From assembly GCA_013400155.1 (NCBI GenBank), contig VXBM01000132.1, positions 459,191 to 523,190 of the forward strand: a stretch of 64,000 bases of DNA, given 5' to 3'. Below the pieces are notes generated by a model. The model made no database searches, was not told the origin of the DNA, and saw nothing but the letters and a program-made list of their open reading frames with translations. The stretch's first letter is position 1. Each line of letters begins with the position of its first letter. Of this stretch, positions 10,324 through 23,700 are shown piece by piece. Both the position numbers and the translations under genes were made by a program. This DNA comes from Helopsaltes ochotensis. Taxonomy: Eukaryota; Chordata; Aves; Passeriformes; Locustellidae.

Positions 10324-13300
10324 GATTGGAGGGTAAAGTTGCCACCTCTCCAACACTGGTCAGACTAACAGTTCATCAACTGCCTCTATGAAAGTATGAA
10401 AAACAATCCATTGTTTACATTTAAGTGTGTGAGAAACTCCATAACAGAAATGAAAACATCAGAAGGCTGAATGATTTTTGGGAACGGCAGGCGACAACAC
10501 GGTGTCCTGAGAACTGGGACTGACGTCAGCCACATCGCTGAGGTGAGGGCTCCTACCTTGTGAAGCAGGGCAGTGTTACACTCTGCCAACTTCAAAAAAA
10601 CCAGCTGATAAATAATAATTGTTCCCCTAAACCAGCTGGGAAAATTTATGGAATGATGTAAATCCTTAATTGTAATAATTGCTTTGGTGACAGCTGCGGT
10701 CAGCATCCACAAACACACCAGCAGAGGCTTCGTTGAGCAATTGTGCACTGCTGTCAGCAAACCCTGCTGCCTCTGGCCTGGGCTGATGGCAGTACTGTGA
10801 AGGCGGTAATGTTTGATTTCTGTGTCACCTGCATGTTCACACAAGCATCCTCACCAAGGGCTGAGGATCCTCAGCATCAACACAGGCTGTTGCTAAGGTG
10901 TGTCCTTTCATGAGGTGCCAAATTTCTGCATTGCAGAATTAATTTCCTCAGGCAAGGTGCAACATCTGAAGTGCACAGTGCAACAGCACTGCATACCTTC
11001 CTAAGGCAATCACTCAGATTTTAGAGAAAAAATTTGCAAGGACATTCACAGTTATTTCCCCACCTGAGTTTGCTCACCATATATTTGAGTATGGCTTAGA
11101 AGCTTTGAAATTCCAATTGGCTTTGCCAGAGGAAGCAAACTGAGGAGCACTGTAAGAGAAGGTCTCAGCAAACAACAGTGGGACATCTGCTTTCAGCTCT
11201 GATGAGTGCATTGTGCAGGTCCTAGCATTCATTTGACTTGCAGTGTGCATTTCCATCTGGAAAACAGAAACGTCAATATCCTCCTTAGCCTCCTTAAGCC
11301 CAGGCAAACCTTGCCACCTCTTAGGCTTATGTTCTGTGGGCTTCTGATATATTTAAATGCTTCTGAGGGTACCAACCACTGCCAAATACTCAAATTGAAT
11401 CAGAACTACTGATCTGCTTTGCCTTAACTATTTTGCAGCTAAAAGGAGTGGTAATAAACTTGCCTGAGCATCCTCTGACCACGACTCATATTACATCAAC
11501 TAGTGATTCCTTCATTTTATCCATCCTACCATATGAATTAGCTTTATCTTTTATATGTGGCCTCACAAACATATCAGCACATATTATGAGTTGTAACATC
11601 CACAACTTAATGTCACTAAAACCTCCCAGATGGCCAGTCTGCTCCTGCACAGCCTGAGCAGGCTCACACAAGGTCACCGTGGCGCAGTCAATGCATCTTG
11701 ACTGCAGATGCTTTTAGACGAGGCCGATACCACGAGTGCAGTCCCTCTGCTGCAGCTTGAGCAGCCTTCCCCCTCACATAGCCTCTCTGCATTCCAAAAA
11801 TCCAGACACTCAAGACTGGAGAGGAGGATGTTCCCATATGCACATGTGTTTCCATTCACCTCAGCCATAACATATTCAAATTCAAGGGACTGTCCATGGG
11901 GTCACTGGGTCTCTCTGCCGTTCCTGTCCAAACTATTCAGTTTATGAATATTGTTTGTTAGCACACTGGTTTGAATTCAACCAGTAAATATTTGTTATTC
12001 AATTCAATTTTTATTCAGTCCTTAGTCTTTACAGTGTGAAATAACTGCAGGGAACCAGAAACACCAGACTTAGATGTCTAAATATTACAGAAAGTTTGAG
12101 GCTGAGGATCCCGAGACAAGAGGCCCAATAAGGTAAGTGCCAAGACCTGGACTTTTCATCTGCCTTTAACTCTTACTGCTTTATACATTTCCCTGTTCTG
12201 AGGTAGTCTGGAGATTTTGACTTTGGTTGGCAGCCTGATCTCTGCATCACTCTGGGGAGCATGTTTTTATACCCCCGGGTAACAGCACAGTGCTCAAGGT
12301 TTGCACTGCTGCGTTCAGCATCACAATGCTAGGCATCCTTGCCAATCTGTCCTTGGTGCTTTTAACTGTGGAGTTCATCATATAGATCTTGTTCACTTTA
12401 TTACTGACATTTTAGGGTGAGTTGTAAGTTGGTCTAAAAGGCTGAGATCAGGGAAAACTGTTGCATTTTTCAAATGGCTCTTTGCAGGCTGCCTGTCTGA
12501 TCAAGGAGACAAAGAGCTGTCTGTACTGCTGTAGAAGAAAACTAAAGTAAGAGCTCTCGGGTAATTTATTACAGATTTAGGAAATTGATTCCAACTTCTT
12601 CCACAAGAAAAGCCTTTGGAACTGCATAAAAATCAAAGGGATTTTTGCCTTAGTCCCTCTTAACACTTCTTAATTTAAATATATGATTCATATAGCATGA
12701 GTAATATTAAAAAAAAATCCAAAACATCTCTCCTTCTATTTTATTGCTTATTACTAGCACAGATACACCTATTTTTTAAAAAAAATCTTCCACTAGCTTC
12801 TACATAAAATGATAAAAGCATTATAGCCTCAGTAGTGCTTTGCAGGAACACATATTAACATTTAAATCTTAAAATCTAATTTTGGGGCATGTGCTTACCC
12901 TTCAGAGGCTGGTCTGCAGAAGAGAATTCCTGTGTTCACATATATGAGGAAAGTATTTTTGAGTGAGGGAAAAAAATATCCTGAAGATAAGTGCTAATTC
13001 TTTATTTCTGAATAAGCCCATGGCAGTTCATAACATTACTATAGGAAATATATTTTTACACAATAGAAAGCATGAGAGAATCACCACATTTTATTACTCA
13101 TATTAATTATGTCTTCTTTGGAGATAAATCTTTAACATTGTCTCTGACAAGTCAAGACCAGGACATAGGTCAGATACCAGTGAAAACTTATGGAAACAGT
13201 TCCTTCCGTTGCCTGCTGGGGTTTCAGGCAGATCAGTTTTTTTCTGTCCAAGCCATCAGTTGATTTATAGTTGCATTTACTTATAGCTGTGTTTCTACAA

Positions 13301-14993
13301 TAATAATGGAGGCACTGAATATTTTAAACTAAACACTATTCACTACAATTCTCTTTCTTTCTTTGTAAAGAGAGAGAAACTTTAGTAAAAGTATTTGGGA
13401 GAGCTGTCTGCTTCACTGATAAAGGATAACTCAGGACACCCAGATGTTTCCATAGTGAAACTTTATGATGAAAAGCCCATACTGTTTCCATTGACTGCTG
13501 GTTTCAAATTCCAGACCCTGAAGGGGTCTGGTCTGTACCTCTGCAAGTCTGCTCCCAAGAGCAGCTGGCACAATCCCAGCTGCAGTCATGGAAACATTTG
13601 GGTCTGCAGGGGCATCTGGAGCACATCTGGTTGAACCAGGTCCACTTAGATTGGGTTGTTCAAGGACTTGTAGAATGATAAAATTATTTAGCCCAGTTTA
13701 AAATTAAATTCACTTGGTGTCCAGTGAATCATTGTGTGCAAGGGGAGGGCTGAATCTCAGGAGGAACATTTGCTCATTAGAGTGGCTGGGAATTAGTCAG
13801 TGGTAGAAAAATCACTTGGCTACCTCATGAAACCTCAATGAATAGAAAGGCTTATACAGACTGAAAAACTAACTTTCCTTAAATCCTGTGCTAATAAATG
13901 GTTATTAGGATGTAAAATACAGTGCTCCATTCAGACAGGAAGGCTTCTTCAAATGAAGGGCACAATCTGCAATTTTCTACACCATTCATCAAATGCACTG
14001 CCAGAAGTTTGTCCTTCCAGTTTTGGAAGGTAGTAGCTCAAATTAGTGATAACCCAGAAATAAAGGAATAGACTTGATTTTTGAAATATTTTGTGTCCAG
14101 TAAACCCTTTGAAAAGGAGTTCCTCAGGATAAGCAAGCTATGAGCAGGGCTGAGGCATTGCTCTGTGGTCCTTCAGGATGGCTTACAGAAACCAGACATC
14201 TATAGCCATCATAACAGGCACACACAAAATGCACAGAAGCCTGTGGATGCAAGATTTCATCAAAGAAACAAACGATTTGGCCCAATTGCAAAAAACTCAG
14301 AAGAGAGACAGAGGAGCAGAGCCAAACAAAAATGACAAATGGGAACACATGTGATCTCTTCTTGGATTCCTGTGACCTGGCTCCTCATGCCCACACTGAC
14401 CTCGGTGAAAAAGAGCCATGGCTTGGGGCAAGCAGGGCTGTGGAGCTTCTGGGCAGCACCCCCAGCATGTGCTCAGAGGTGACCCACTGTGGCTGTACAT
14501 GTAATGCATCGACAGGGGCTGCTGGGTCAGGCACCATGAGGTTCACCACAAGTGGTTCAGGGGGTCATCCTTTAGTCCTGAGGGTACTGAAACAGGTAAA
14601 CCCTTGCATTATAGTTGTTTTATGTGCTAAAAATAGGAATCTTTTTGACTTGCATCAACAACTGACTGGTGCAACTGTAAAGGATCAAGCACCTGAATTC
14701 CTGGCTCAGGTGGAGATGAAAATGTGTTTGGCCAGAACAGTAAAAAATCCACCTGGTTTCCTGTGAAGGAAAATGTGGGTTTGAGTCCTTCTTTAAGTTA
14801 TATTTTTACAGCAGGTGCTCATCTAACTACGCTTTTGTGAGGCATAACTTGTCACTTTGCTGTAATTACACCACCTCTTGGTTGATTAAAGATCTTATTT
14901 ATGAGTTCGTAATTTCCCATTGTCGGTAGAGGAACTTTCATGATGTGTGCCCTAAAAATGCTGTTGAAGTAATATTAATTTAAAAGGCAAAGT

Positions 14994-15027
<34 letters not shown>

Positions 15028-17600
15028 GTGTGTGTGTGCGTGTGTATGCACTTTCTTAGGTTTTCCTGCTAGTTTGATGAATGTCTATTTCTCTCCATAG
15101 AGAATCTCATCACAACTGTCAGCATCTTTAGTGATCTTTCTCAGGAATATCTTGCCCACTAAAATTTTAGGAAAAATTTTAAGAAAAATAAACTAATTTC
15201 CATGGTGAGCCCCGACTTCAGCCAGCCCAATGCATTTGCATCTCATCCACCCACCTGCACATCACACCTGTCAGTGCCAAATCTCCACATTTCACAGATT
15301 CCTGTGTCTAGATTATTTCCCTGTAGTGCATCCACTTGTTCTTTACTTGGAAGTCCGGATCCCAGGCATGCCTGTAGGAATCTGGAAGGAGGAGAGCAAG
15401 TTCCAGATAGGACTGTGTCCAGTGGGTAACATCAGTGACTCAAATCCAGTGCTCAACTGCTTCAGCTTCCTCAAAGCCTCTGTCTTCCGTCATTCAAGAC
15501 TAACCTGCACTCTCAGATAGTAGGTATGATACTACTGGAATTGGGTCTGGAGGGAATGCTTCCCAGATAGCTTAAGCCTTCAACTAATACATAATTTACT
15601 AATTCCTTGTGATCCAGTTTCATGTGGTAAGGTAGAACATCAGGAAGATAAACTGGGACACAAATTCTCTTTAGTCCTTCATACAGAACCAGTATGGAAC
15701 ATCCTTTTTCCTGTTAAGACCCCTTTGGTGGCCAATCACCCCCCCTCACCTCTCTGACAAATGTACTCAATGGCAATAAAATGTCTTCTTGCTGTTTCTC
15801 TTCACCTTGTATGGCAAAAATGAGTCCTAAAACACCTTTCCCTTAAAACAACTGATGTTGTCTCATAGCTATTCTGATGTACCCGAGTGTGCTCTCCGGG
15901 AGGGAGGTCAGTGTCCCTCCACATCACCTCTGCACAGTACCAAGTGCCTGTTTAGCACTGCCCTTCCACAAAAAGTGCTTTTTCCCAGACAGCAAGAACT
16001 ACTGCCCTCTCCAGCTCCTGACTGTGCTAAGAAACCAGCTGTGACCCATTTAATGAAGGTAGATCATTATTTGTTTAAGGATCTCATTGGCCATTACATT
16101 ATTTTGACTAGTATAACATGAAAGAAAGCAAACTTTTATTTCACATTTTTTTCAGTGATCAAACTTTAAATGCAGGGAATAAACATTAACAAAGGGCTCA
16201 GATACAAATGTCCCAGCATGTTTTTAATCTTTAATTATACTTTTAATCTCAAGTGCTTTTTAATAGGAAGTAAAATCCAGTTAATAAAAGTGGATTTCAT
16301 AGACATACATCAGAAATACATTCTGAGCTCCACTTCTAGGTATACAAAGCAGAAAACTCATGAATGCATGGTGTAAGTTGCTTTAATTAAACTCTAGTCC
16401 ATTAAAATACAAGTATGGTAAGTGTAAAGGCATGAAAGAATAAGAGAAAAAAAAAAAAAAGTAACGTGCAGGAAATAACATTTATACTCATGAGACTCTG
16501 AAATACCTTTGGTGCCAGACATCTCAATTACTGCAAATACCACTGGTTAATACTGGCAGTGAACTTTACCAGTGAATGCAGGCAGAGAGCAGCCAGATGC
16601 CTTCAAAGACTGATCCAACAAGTGGCCAGTGTGAAGGGAAGGATGCAGAATCTCTTCTTTGATGTGCAGCCTTCTAAAACAGCATGTTGAGACTGGGTGG
16701 TCACAGCAAAAAAGGATTCCTCATCATCCTCTTCAGCTACTGCATTTTTCAGTGTTTCGCAGAATATTAAACTTATTTTTATTAAAGAAGTTAAACTTAC
16801 CATACTAATTTTTTTCTGTTTTGCTTCTGAATTTAAACTGGATTTGACTGTTTAAACCAAATATATTCTGTATCCTGTAGGGAAAAAGGAGCTACAGTTC
16901 TCTGTAGCTGAACAGTTGTCGAAGAAATAGTGTGATACATTAGCTTATTAGTGCTCCATCGCTGAATTGTTGGGGTTTTTACTTTAAAAAAACCAGAAGG
17001 ATTTAAACAGGTTTTAAATACTGCAGGGTTTTTTTTTTTCTCCTCTCTGGTAATAGCACTTTGTAAATGTTACAAACATTATTTTGTTTATACTTGCAAA
17101 GTTAGACTTATTTTTTGAAGTATGTGCATAGATTTACACTTTAGGTAAAGTCTACCCTGGTTTTCACCAAACTCATTTGGCAAAATAGAACAGTAAGATA
17201 CAGTATAAACAACATGTACCATAAAAGTACCATATTGGTAATTTCAGGTGGTGTTTATTTCACAAATCAAATATTGATATGCTGAATTTATTTTGTCCTT
17301 TAAAAGATTTTCTATGCAACCTGAAAATTCAGTGCAATGCATAATTTGAAGTGATTTATGACATCTTTGTTCAGAGAAAGACTGGCACACATAATTCCAG
17401 GTTTGGAGAAGCTGTCAGTATCCTATATTCTAGCTTCTTGCAAACAGTGGCATCTAACAAGACTAAAATGGCTGTATCAATGTAAATAGCTGGATTTAGA
17501 GTACATCTTCCAGAAGATTGCCAGTCTCATTAAGTAACTTCAGCTGATGGAGATGTCCCAGGGAGAAGTTATTCTCACAGGATCAGAAAAGCCCTTTTAA
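10324..17600. other. Intergenic sequence between FZD6 and CTHRC1
   Basis: No gene supported. It contains short ORFs without recognisable domains (the longest is 10386-10844, minus) and the poly-T/TG tract at 14996-15050. The rest appears to be unique AT-rich sequence. Confidence 0.6.
14996..15050. repeat. Poly-T followed by (TG)n microsatellite
   Basis: About 28 T residues run directly into TGTGTGTG with minor interruptions. It could be the poly-A end of a decayed minus-strand retrocopy, but no parent sequence is recognised. Confidence 0.9.
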
Positions 17601-17848
17601 CATAGAATCAGAGAATCACAGAATTCACAGAATGTCTAGGTTGGAAGAGACCTTCAAGACCATCAAGCCCAACACAGCCCTAACACCTCAACTAGATCAT
17701 GGCACCGAGTGCCACATCCAGTCTTTTTTTACACATCCAGGGATGGTAGCTTCACCACCTCCCCGGGCAGACCATTCCAGTACTTTATCACTCTTTCTGT
17801 GAAAAACTTTTTGCTAATATCCAACCTATATTTCCCTTGACACAGCTT
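17601..17848 (-). mobile_element. CR1 LINE 3'-end fragment
   Basis: The plus strand starts with CATAGAATCA and repeated AGAATCACAGAAT, then GGTTGGAAGAGACC, CATCAAGCCCAAC and further CR1-like text to about 17848. This is the reverse complement of a CR1 3' end of about 250 bp. It lies downstream of the FZD6 3' UTR. Confidence 0.88.
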
Positions 17849-18749
17849 GGGTCATGAATGGCTTAATTTCATTCAGATCAGAGGAAAGCAAATAAATGAA
17901 TGCCTTTTGTTAGAGAAGTTCATGAGATTCTGCACTGCCCCTCACCATAGGGCAGTCAGTCTTCCAGGCCCTGACTCATCTCTGCACCCCTTGTCTTTCA
18001 GTTTCTTTCCCCTCATCACTGATGTGAGCATTCAAACAGCACTTTAACTTTCCATTCACTGCTTCTGTACTTGGCCGTTAAAGCACCCAGTGAGGTCACA
18101 GCCTCTCTGGCTGTAAGGATCATCCTGGGAATTCACAGTCGGTTTTTTCTGATACAGCTGCCCTGGAACACACAAAGTGCTACAGTCTCAGTCTACCACT
18201 GATGCATTTCACTGCCAGTCAATGCTTTGATTATTGCTTCCTATTTCACACTTCTTTGATAATTTATTTTTAAGCCCACAGTATTGCTATAACTTCAAAA
18301 TTACTTTCATTTATCTTTTTGTAGAGCAGTTACCATAAAAGCAAATTTTTTTTGAAACTTCCTAGAAAGGAGGAATAACATTAAAAAATTAAAAATCAAT
18401 ATTTTAAGGTGGCAGCATAAGCAGCCTGGAAATACATATTCTACATAATCTAAAGGAGGTCTTTAGAGATCATGAAAGAAAAAATGCCGTAAACATTAGG
18501 ATGAAAGAACTAGTTCAAGTTCCTCACTCCTTCATAAGTCTGTTTTCATGTGAACAATTCCCAGCGTTGTTCTGTCTCAGTTTTTCACACAGGAGGAATA
18601 AAAACATTGCAATACTTATTAACTCACAGAGCCCTACTAAAAAATACTTGTGTTTTAGGTGCAAAAGTGTTACAGTAGTAGGTAGAACAACAAACACGCC
18701 ATGTCAAGTTACTGAGAAATATCCACTCAGAAGCTTTTACTATACAACA

Positions 18750-20569
18750 GTATATTTTATTACTAACAAATACAGTAATAACAAAACTACTGAACATGTG
18801 TATAAAGTTACCTGGTTACAAACAGAACTAGAAAAATGAAGGGTGTTTAGTGCACCTTTTCACAGGAGGTTTTTCGTATCTTTCTTACTATCCACTTAGT
18901 AGCAAGAATTCTGTGTATTTTAATGGGAAAATTCTAAAAGAAAGATCATATCCCAATGAAGGCAATAAATTACAAATGCTAAAATGTAGATATTGTAACA
19001 CAAAGGTAAAGAATTTTCATTTTTAATGCATGATGGATAAAACAAATAACTTTGGTTTATCAGAACTGTAGTTCCTGCTGTTCCAGCATTTACGTCCTTT
19101 GTACCATGCAATTTTCATTGTTCAATGCATCGCCATGAATGCTGCCCCAACTTACAGTAAATTCTCTGCATAATACCATAACATTGAGAAATACTCTTAT
19201 TAGTGGTCACATGCAAGATGCTGGACATGCATTAGAAAATGCACTGACATTTAGGTTTAGAAAACACAAAAATCTGTCTCCAAACTATCTCAAGTAATAA
19301 ATCCTATTGGGTCTTAAAAAAGTCTTGACTCAAATGAAGTCAGACAAATAGATTGTTATCCACATCAGCAGTACTTGCTCTTGAGAACCACCTAGTGTAA
19401 GAAAGGCTATATGTATTAAGGCCTTTTTGATTTAGAGAAAATATATTCTATTGCATAATAGAAAATTATACTTTGTAGAAAAAGTATTAAGGCTGTCTTC
19501 TCAGTAAATAGATTTCTAAAGATGCCAGCGTATTAATAACTCAACAGTTATTTGCAGCAGTTATCTTCAATGTATTTCTTTATAGCATTTTAAAAAAATG
19601 AAGTTACTTGCATAGAAACAGCATGAGATGAGCTGTCGCTACAGCTCAGGACAAAAGCCCAAAGCCTGTGCGTCAGACTGTGCCCACTGAGCCCAGGAGT
19701 CTGAGGTGTTCCCTTGGGCACCATTCCCTGGAACACCACGCCAGGAGAGGCTCCAAGAGGCAGTTTTCTGAGACAGTGCTGCACCTTCTGCACTATCCCT
19801 GCAGCAGGACCCGTCACACCCCAAATATCAGTGCATGTTATGGACAAAGGTCCAACCTGCTTTTCTCAGAACTGTGTCATGTTGGCTGAGCACCAGGGGA
19901 CTGTTGGCTTCAGCAACACCCTAAGGGAAGCACAGGAACTTTCCCAAGTTTGTACAATACATACAAAACAGTAGTTCTAAAGATTGACCTTATGCAGTCA
20001 ATTATTTACAAAATTTGTTTTTATGTACAAAATAAACTGCTATAATTTCAGACTCCCTTCCATATTCAGTGTACAAGCTACCATAATCCAGTGCTATAAT
20101 TGATACAGCATGATGCACAATTTAGAGAGTATTCAGAAATCTGTACATCACTCATATAAGTGTTAGCGTTGTTTACAAGACAATAAAAAAAGAGTAAAAA
20201 CTACCAAGTTTTGAAAAGTATCAAGGAGGCAGATGGAATTTTATACCTTGAAAAGTAACAGTGCTTTCTAAGCATTATTTTAATGCAATTCATTACAAAG
20301 TGTTCTTTATATAAGGAATAATATTTGTCTCTCATCTTTTTCTTACATTATTGCCATGTCCTACAGAACTTCAATTTCCATTAGTCCTGGACAGGATTAA
20401 ATACAGTACATTATTGCTAGCTGTCCCCACAACAAAACATACATTTTTTAAGTGCAAAGCAGGATATATGTGTTTTTTGATAAGGCACAGAATATCCATT
20501 ATTTCCAGTATAACAAAGAACTCATGTCAGTTTTATGCAATGCAAATGTTCATACAAATTTTCAATCTT
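18750..20569 (-). other. FZD6: FZD6 3' UTR (approximate)
   Basis: AT-rich sequence after the FZD6 stop. The first canonical minus-strand AATAAA is the complement of 18756-18761, giving a UTR of about 1.8 kb. A weaker ATTAAA (complement of 20279-20284) would give about 290 bases. Which is used cannot be told from sequence. Confidence 0.45.
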
Positions 20570-20726
20570 TCAAGGATTAGAACTGTTTCCTGAATCCAAC
20601 TCTCTTCTGGTGTCTGAAGCTGAGTAGACGAGTAGTGATACAGAGGGTGACTGTGAGACATCAGGTATTTGGGAACAGCTCCTTTGTAGTGAAGGGGATT
20701 CACTAAAATCATTTTTAGGAGTTATT
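20570..20726 (-). CDS. FZD6: FZD6 coding exon 6 (last)
   Basis: Acceptor AG at the complement of 20727-20728. The first base completes the split Arg codon, then ITPKNDFSES and onward to SGNSSNP and TGA (20572-20570). The final 15 or so residues differ clearly from the human tail. Confidence 0.95.
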
Positions 20727-23700
20727 CTGTAAGTAATGAAAATAAAACAGAGAGAGTAAATTTTAGGCACAGTTTAATTTACCTTACACTGGGGAAAAAA
20801 AAGCGTAGTGAAATCATAATATGTTTTCAGTCATATCCTTTTCAAAATGCAGTACAGTTCTGTACACTTTTCCAAGCCTACGGTCACCATTGTTCTTTTT
20901 CAGTCCCATCACCTGTCAAAGTGATTGCAGTGCAGTCACAGGTTTCTTTAGGGTCACTGTTCAACAAGGCAAGAATATCCTACATCCGAAGCTCCAACAC
21001 ACAATGCTTAAAAGGAAAAGAAGAATCCTAAAAAAATACAAAACAGCCCACATGCTAAACATACATGGCCACAGTCTGCAAGTTCTCTTGACAGCTATTG
21101 AATGTCAGTTGCATCCTGAGTACCCTGATTCTTCAGAGATAAGAAACAGAAAACTAACAAAAATAACAGTAATATGCATAAACAAAGAAAATACTGAGCT
21201 CAGGAGCCTTACCTTCCTTCACCTACTCTATTCATACTCTCAGCCAAAGTACCCATATGACATGTGCTTTCTGCTCTGTTTCTCCTTTCCACCTGATCCA
21301 CGGTCAGTTTAGCACTGGGTAACATTTGATCTCCGCTGTGTTCACCTTCCTCGACTCTGCGGGCTGATGCTCCATCTGCCTCTATCTCTTTCTCAGATGT
21401 CTCTGGAGAGGTTTTAATTTCTGCCACAGTCTCTTGGCTTAAATAATCATGATTAGTGATTGCTACTGCAGAAGTTCCAGGATTTGTTGTGCCACCTGTA
21501 CTGGTGCCCATTGACTTTGAAATTACTTTCAGTCTGTGTGAAGTTGACTTGTAGTGCTTCTTTTTATGTTTAACTTTGGAATTGTGCCTCAAGAAAAATT
21601 CACATGATTCTTGCAGTACTCTTCGACTCTCACTGATTGGACTGAAAGAGAATACAAGCACATAACTGAACAAAGAGGATAACCTTAGCTATAATACAAT
21701 AAAGAGTACTACACAAAAACCTTGAAAGAACAGCAACTAGTGATGTAATCTGAGCTGGATGTTAATGAACACGTGGAAAAAGTTATATGTGAAAAGAGGA
21801 GAAAAAATTATAATGGCTCCAAAGTAATTGTCTGTGGAACAAATAAATGAAGCAGATTTCTACATTTCTTACTTCTGCAAATAGGTCCAATGACTACAGT
21901 GAATTAATGATCTACCAGAGAGAAAAGAAGGATTAGCTCATAAGCAGCTGCATTACCAACTTTAGATAGACTCAACCTCCTTCAAATGAAAAAAAGGTAA
22001 GCACTGTAAAAATGACTTCATTATTTTTAAATCCTTGTAGCTCAAAGCAATTAATGTCTGAAACACAAGAAAAAATTATACAGGAAATGGAAAAAGAGGG
22101 GAGAGGGAAAGGAAGCTATAAATTCACCACTGAGGAATATAGATGTAAAGTAACAGAGCTTAGAGACTACTGCCTTGGGAGATCCAAAGAAACGAAATTA
22201 TCTAAAACCACAACATAATTTATAAGCAACAGATCATCTGAAAAGAAATAATCAAGCCATAAAAAAGAATTGAAAAAAACAACAACTACAAGAAATGGAG
22301 ACAAAATTTATAAGCTGTTTAAATCCACAGGTATAAATTTGCTTAAATTAGGTAATAAAATGGAATTCTTCAGTTTAATTAAAAAAAAAAGGAACACTAG
22401 ATTAATGCAATAAAAGTAATAGTAAGAGTGTTCAATGAATATTAATTTTAAAATAAGCCTGGCAGAGGAGAAAAGAGGATATTGTTATTGCATGACAGTA
22501 AATATAAGACTAAGTACTGTGTCAAATGAAGTGGTCACAACACATGAAAAGAACTAAACTGATGGCTGAAATGATCTTTCCTCCTTTGACTGTGAACAAG
22601 AGATGTATCCGCCAATGCTAAACACAGCAACACACCTGCTCTACAAAAGAGAAATCAGCAGAGGAAAATATTTTCTGTATTCCAGAGACTGTTGCTAAAA
22701 GTTCACTGCACATTTAAAATCTCCCCAGATTCCAATAGAATTCTGCTGATGTCCAAAGTAGCATGTATAGTCTGAGGACAACATTTTGATTACCTGAGCT
22801 ATATATAAAGAAACATGTCTGAAAGACAAATTTAGGTACACATTTTATAAAACAGAGAAAAAAAAATTCTTACTCTCTTTTGCGGTTTCTGTTGAAGAAA
22901 TTGGCCCATTCGGAACAGGTCTTTTTACTTCCCACCCAGAACACTGGAGATATGCCAACAATCAATGTTAGCAAATATTTCATCAGAAACAAAAATATTT
23001 CTGGTCTTGCTAGTGCCTTTGCCTGGAAGATAACAGAATTTAATAAATGCAAAGAAGAAAATATACTTGTTGATTTATTTTTTTAAATGAAGAAAACAAA
23101 TAAATTTCTTAAATAGAGACTTTCTCCTTTTGACTGCTGTTCTTTGTTGAGGCTTGTACTGCGAACAAACATCAGACATGTAAAGACAAGTCACATGTGG
23201 TTCAGCTGAATACACACAGGAGAGATCTGTGAGAAGGAATTGTTTTTTGGGTTGGAAAGGACCTTAAATATCCTCAACTTCCACCCCAGCTGCCACAGGG
23301 AAGGACACCTCCCACTAGACCAGGTTGATCAAAGCCCCATCCAGCCTGGCCTTGAATACTTCCAGGGATGAGGCATCCATAACTTCTCTGGCAAACCTGT
23401 TTCAGTGCCTCTCCACCTTCAAAGTAAAGGATTTCTTCCTAATATCTAATCTAAACTTATTCTTTTTTCAGTTCAAAGCTATTCCCCCTTGTCCTGTCAC
23501 TACATGCCCCTGTAAAAAGTCTCTCTTCCTCTTTCTTGTAAATTCCCTTCAGGTACTGGAAGGATTAGCTGGGAGTTAATCTGATTAGACAGCATCTTCA
23601 AGGAGCTGCAGGGAACTACACAGTAGCTTTCTGTGTATTGCAAAATTAATTCACCTATTTGCAGAGCTGTATCATAGGAGCTGAGACGTTTAACTCAGTG

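Noticed and set aside
9778..10345. Several 60-137 codon ORFs on both strands near 10 kb
   Set aside because: They lie within, or run into, the U3-side part of the outer LTR, have no retroviral protein motif, and some start outside the LTR boundary.
10386..10844. 152-codon minus-strand ORF in the intergenic spacer
   Set aside because: No recognisable domain, no splice partner and no conserved features; that length can arise by chance in such a region.
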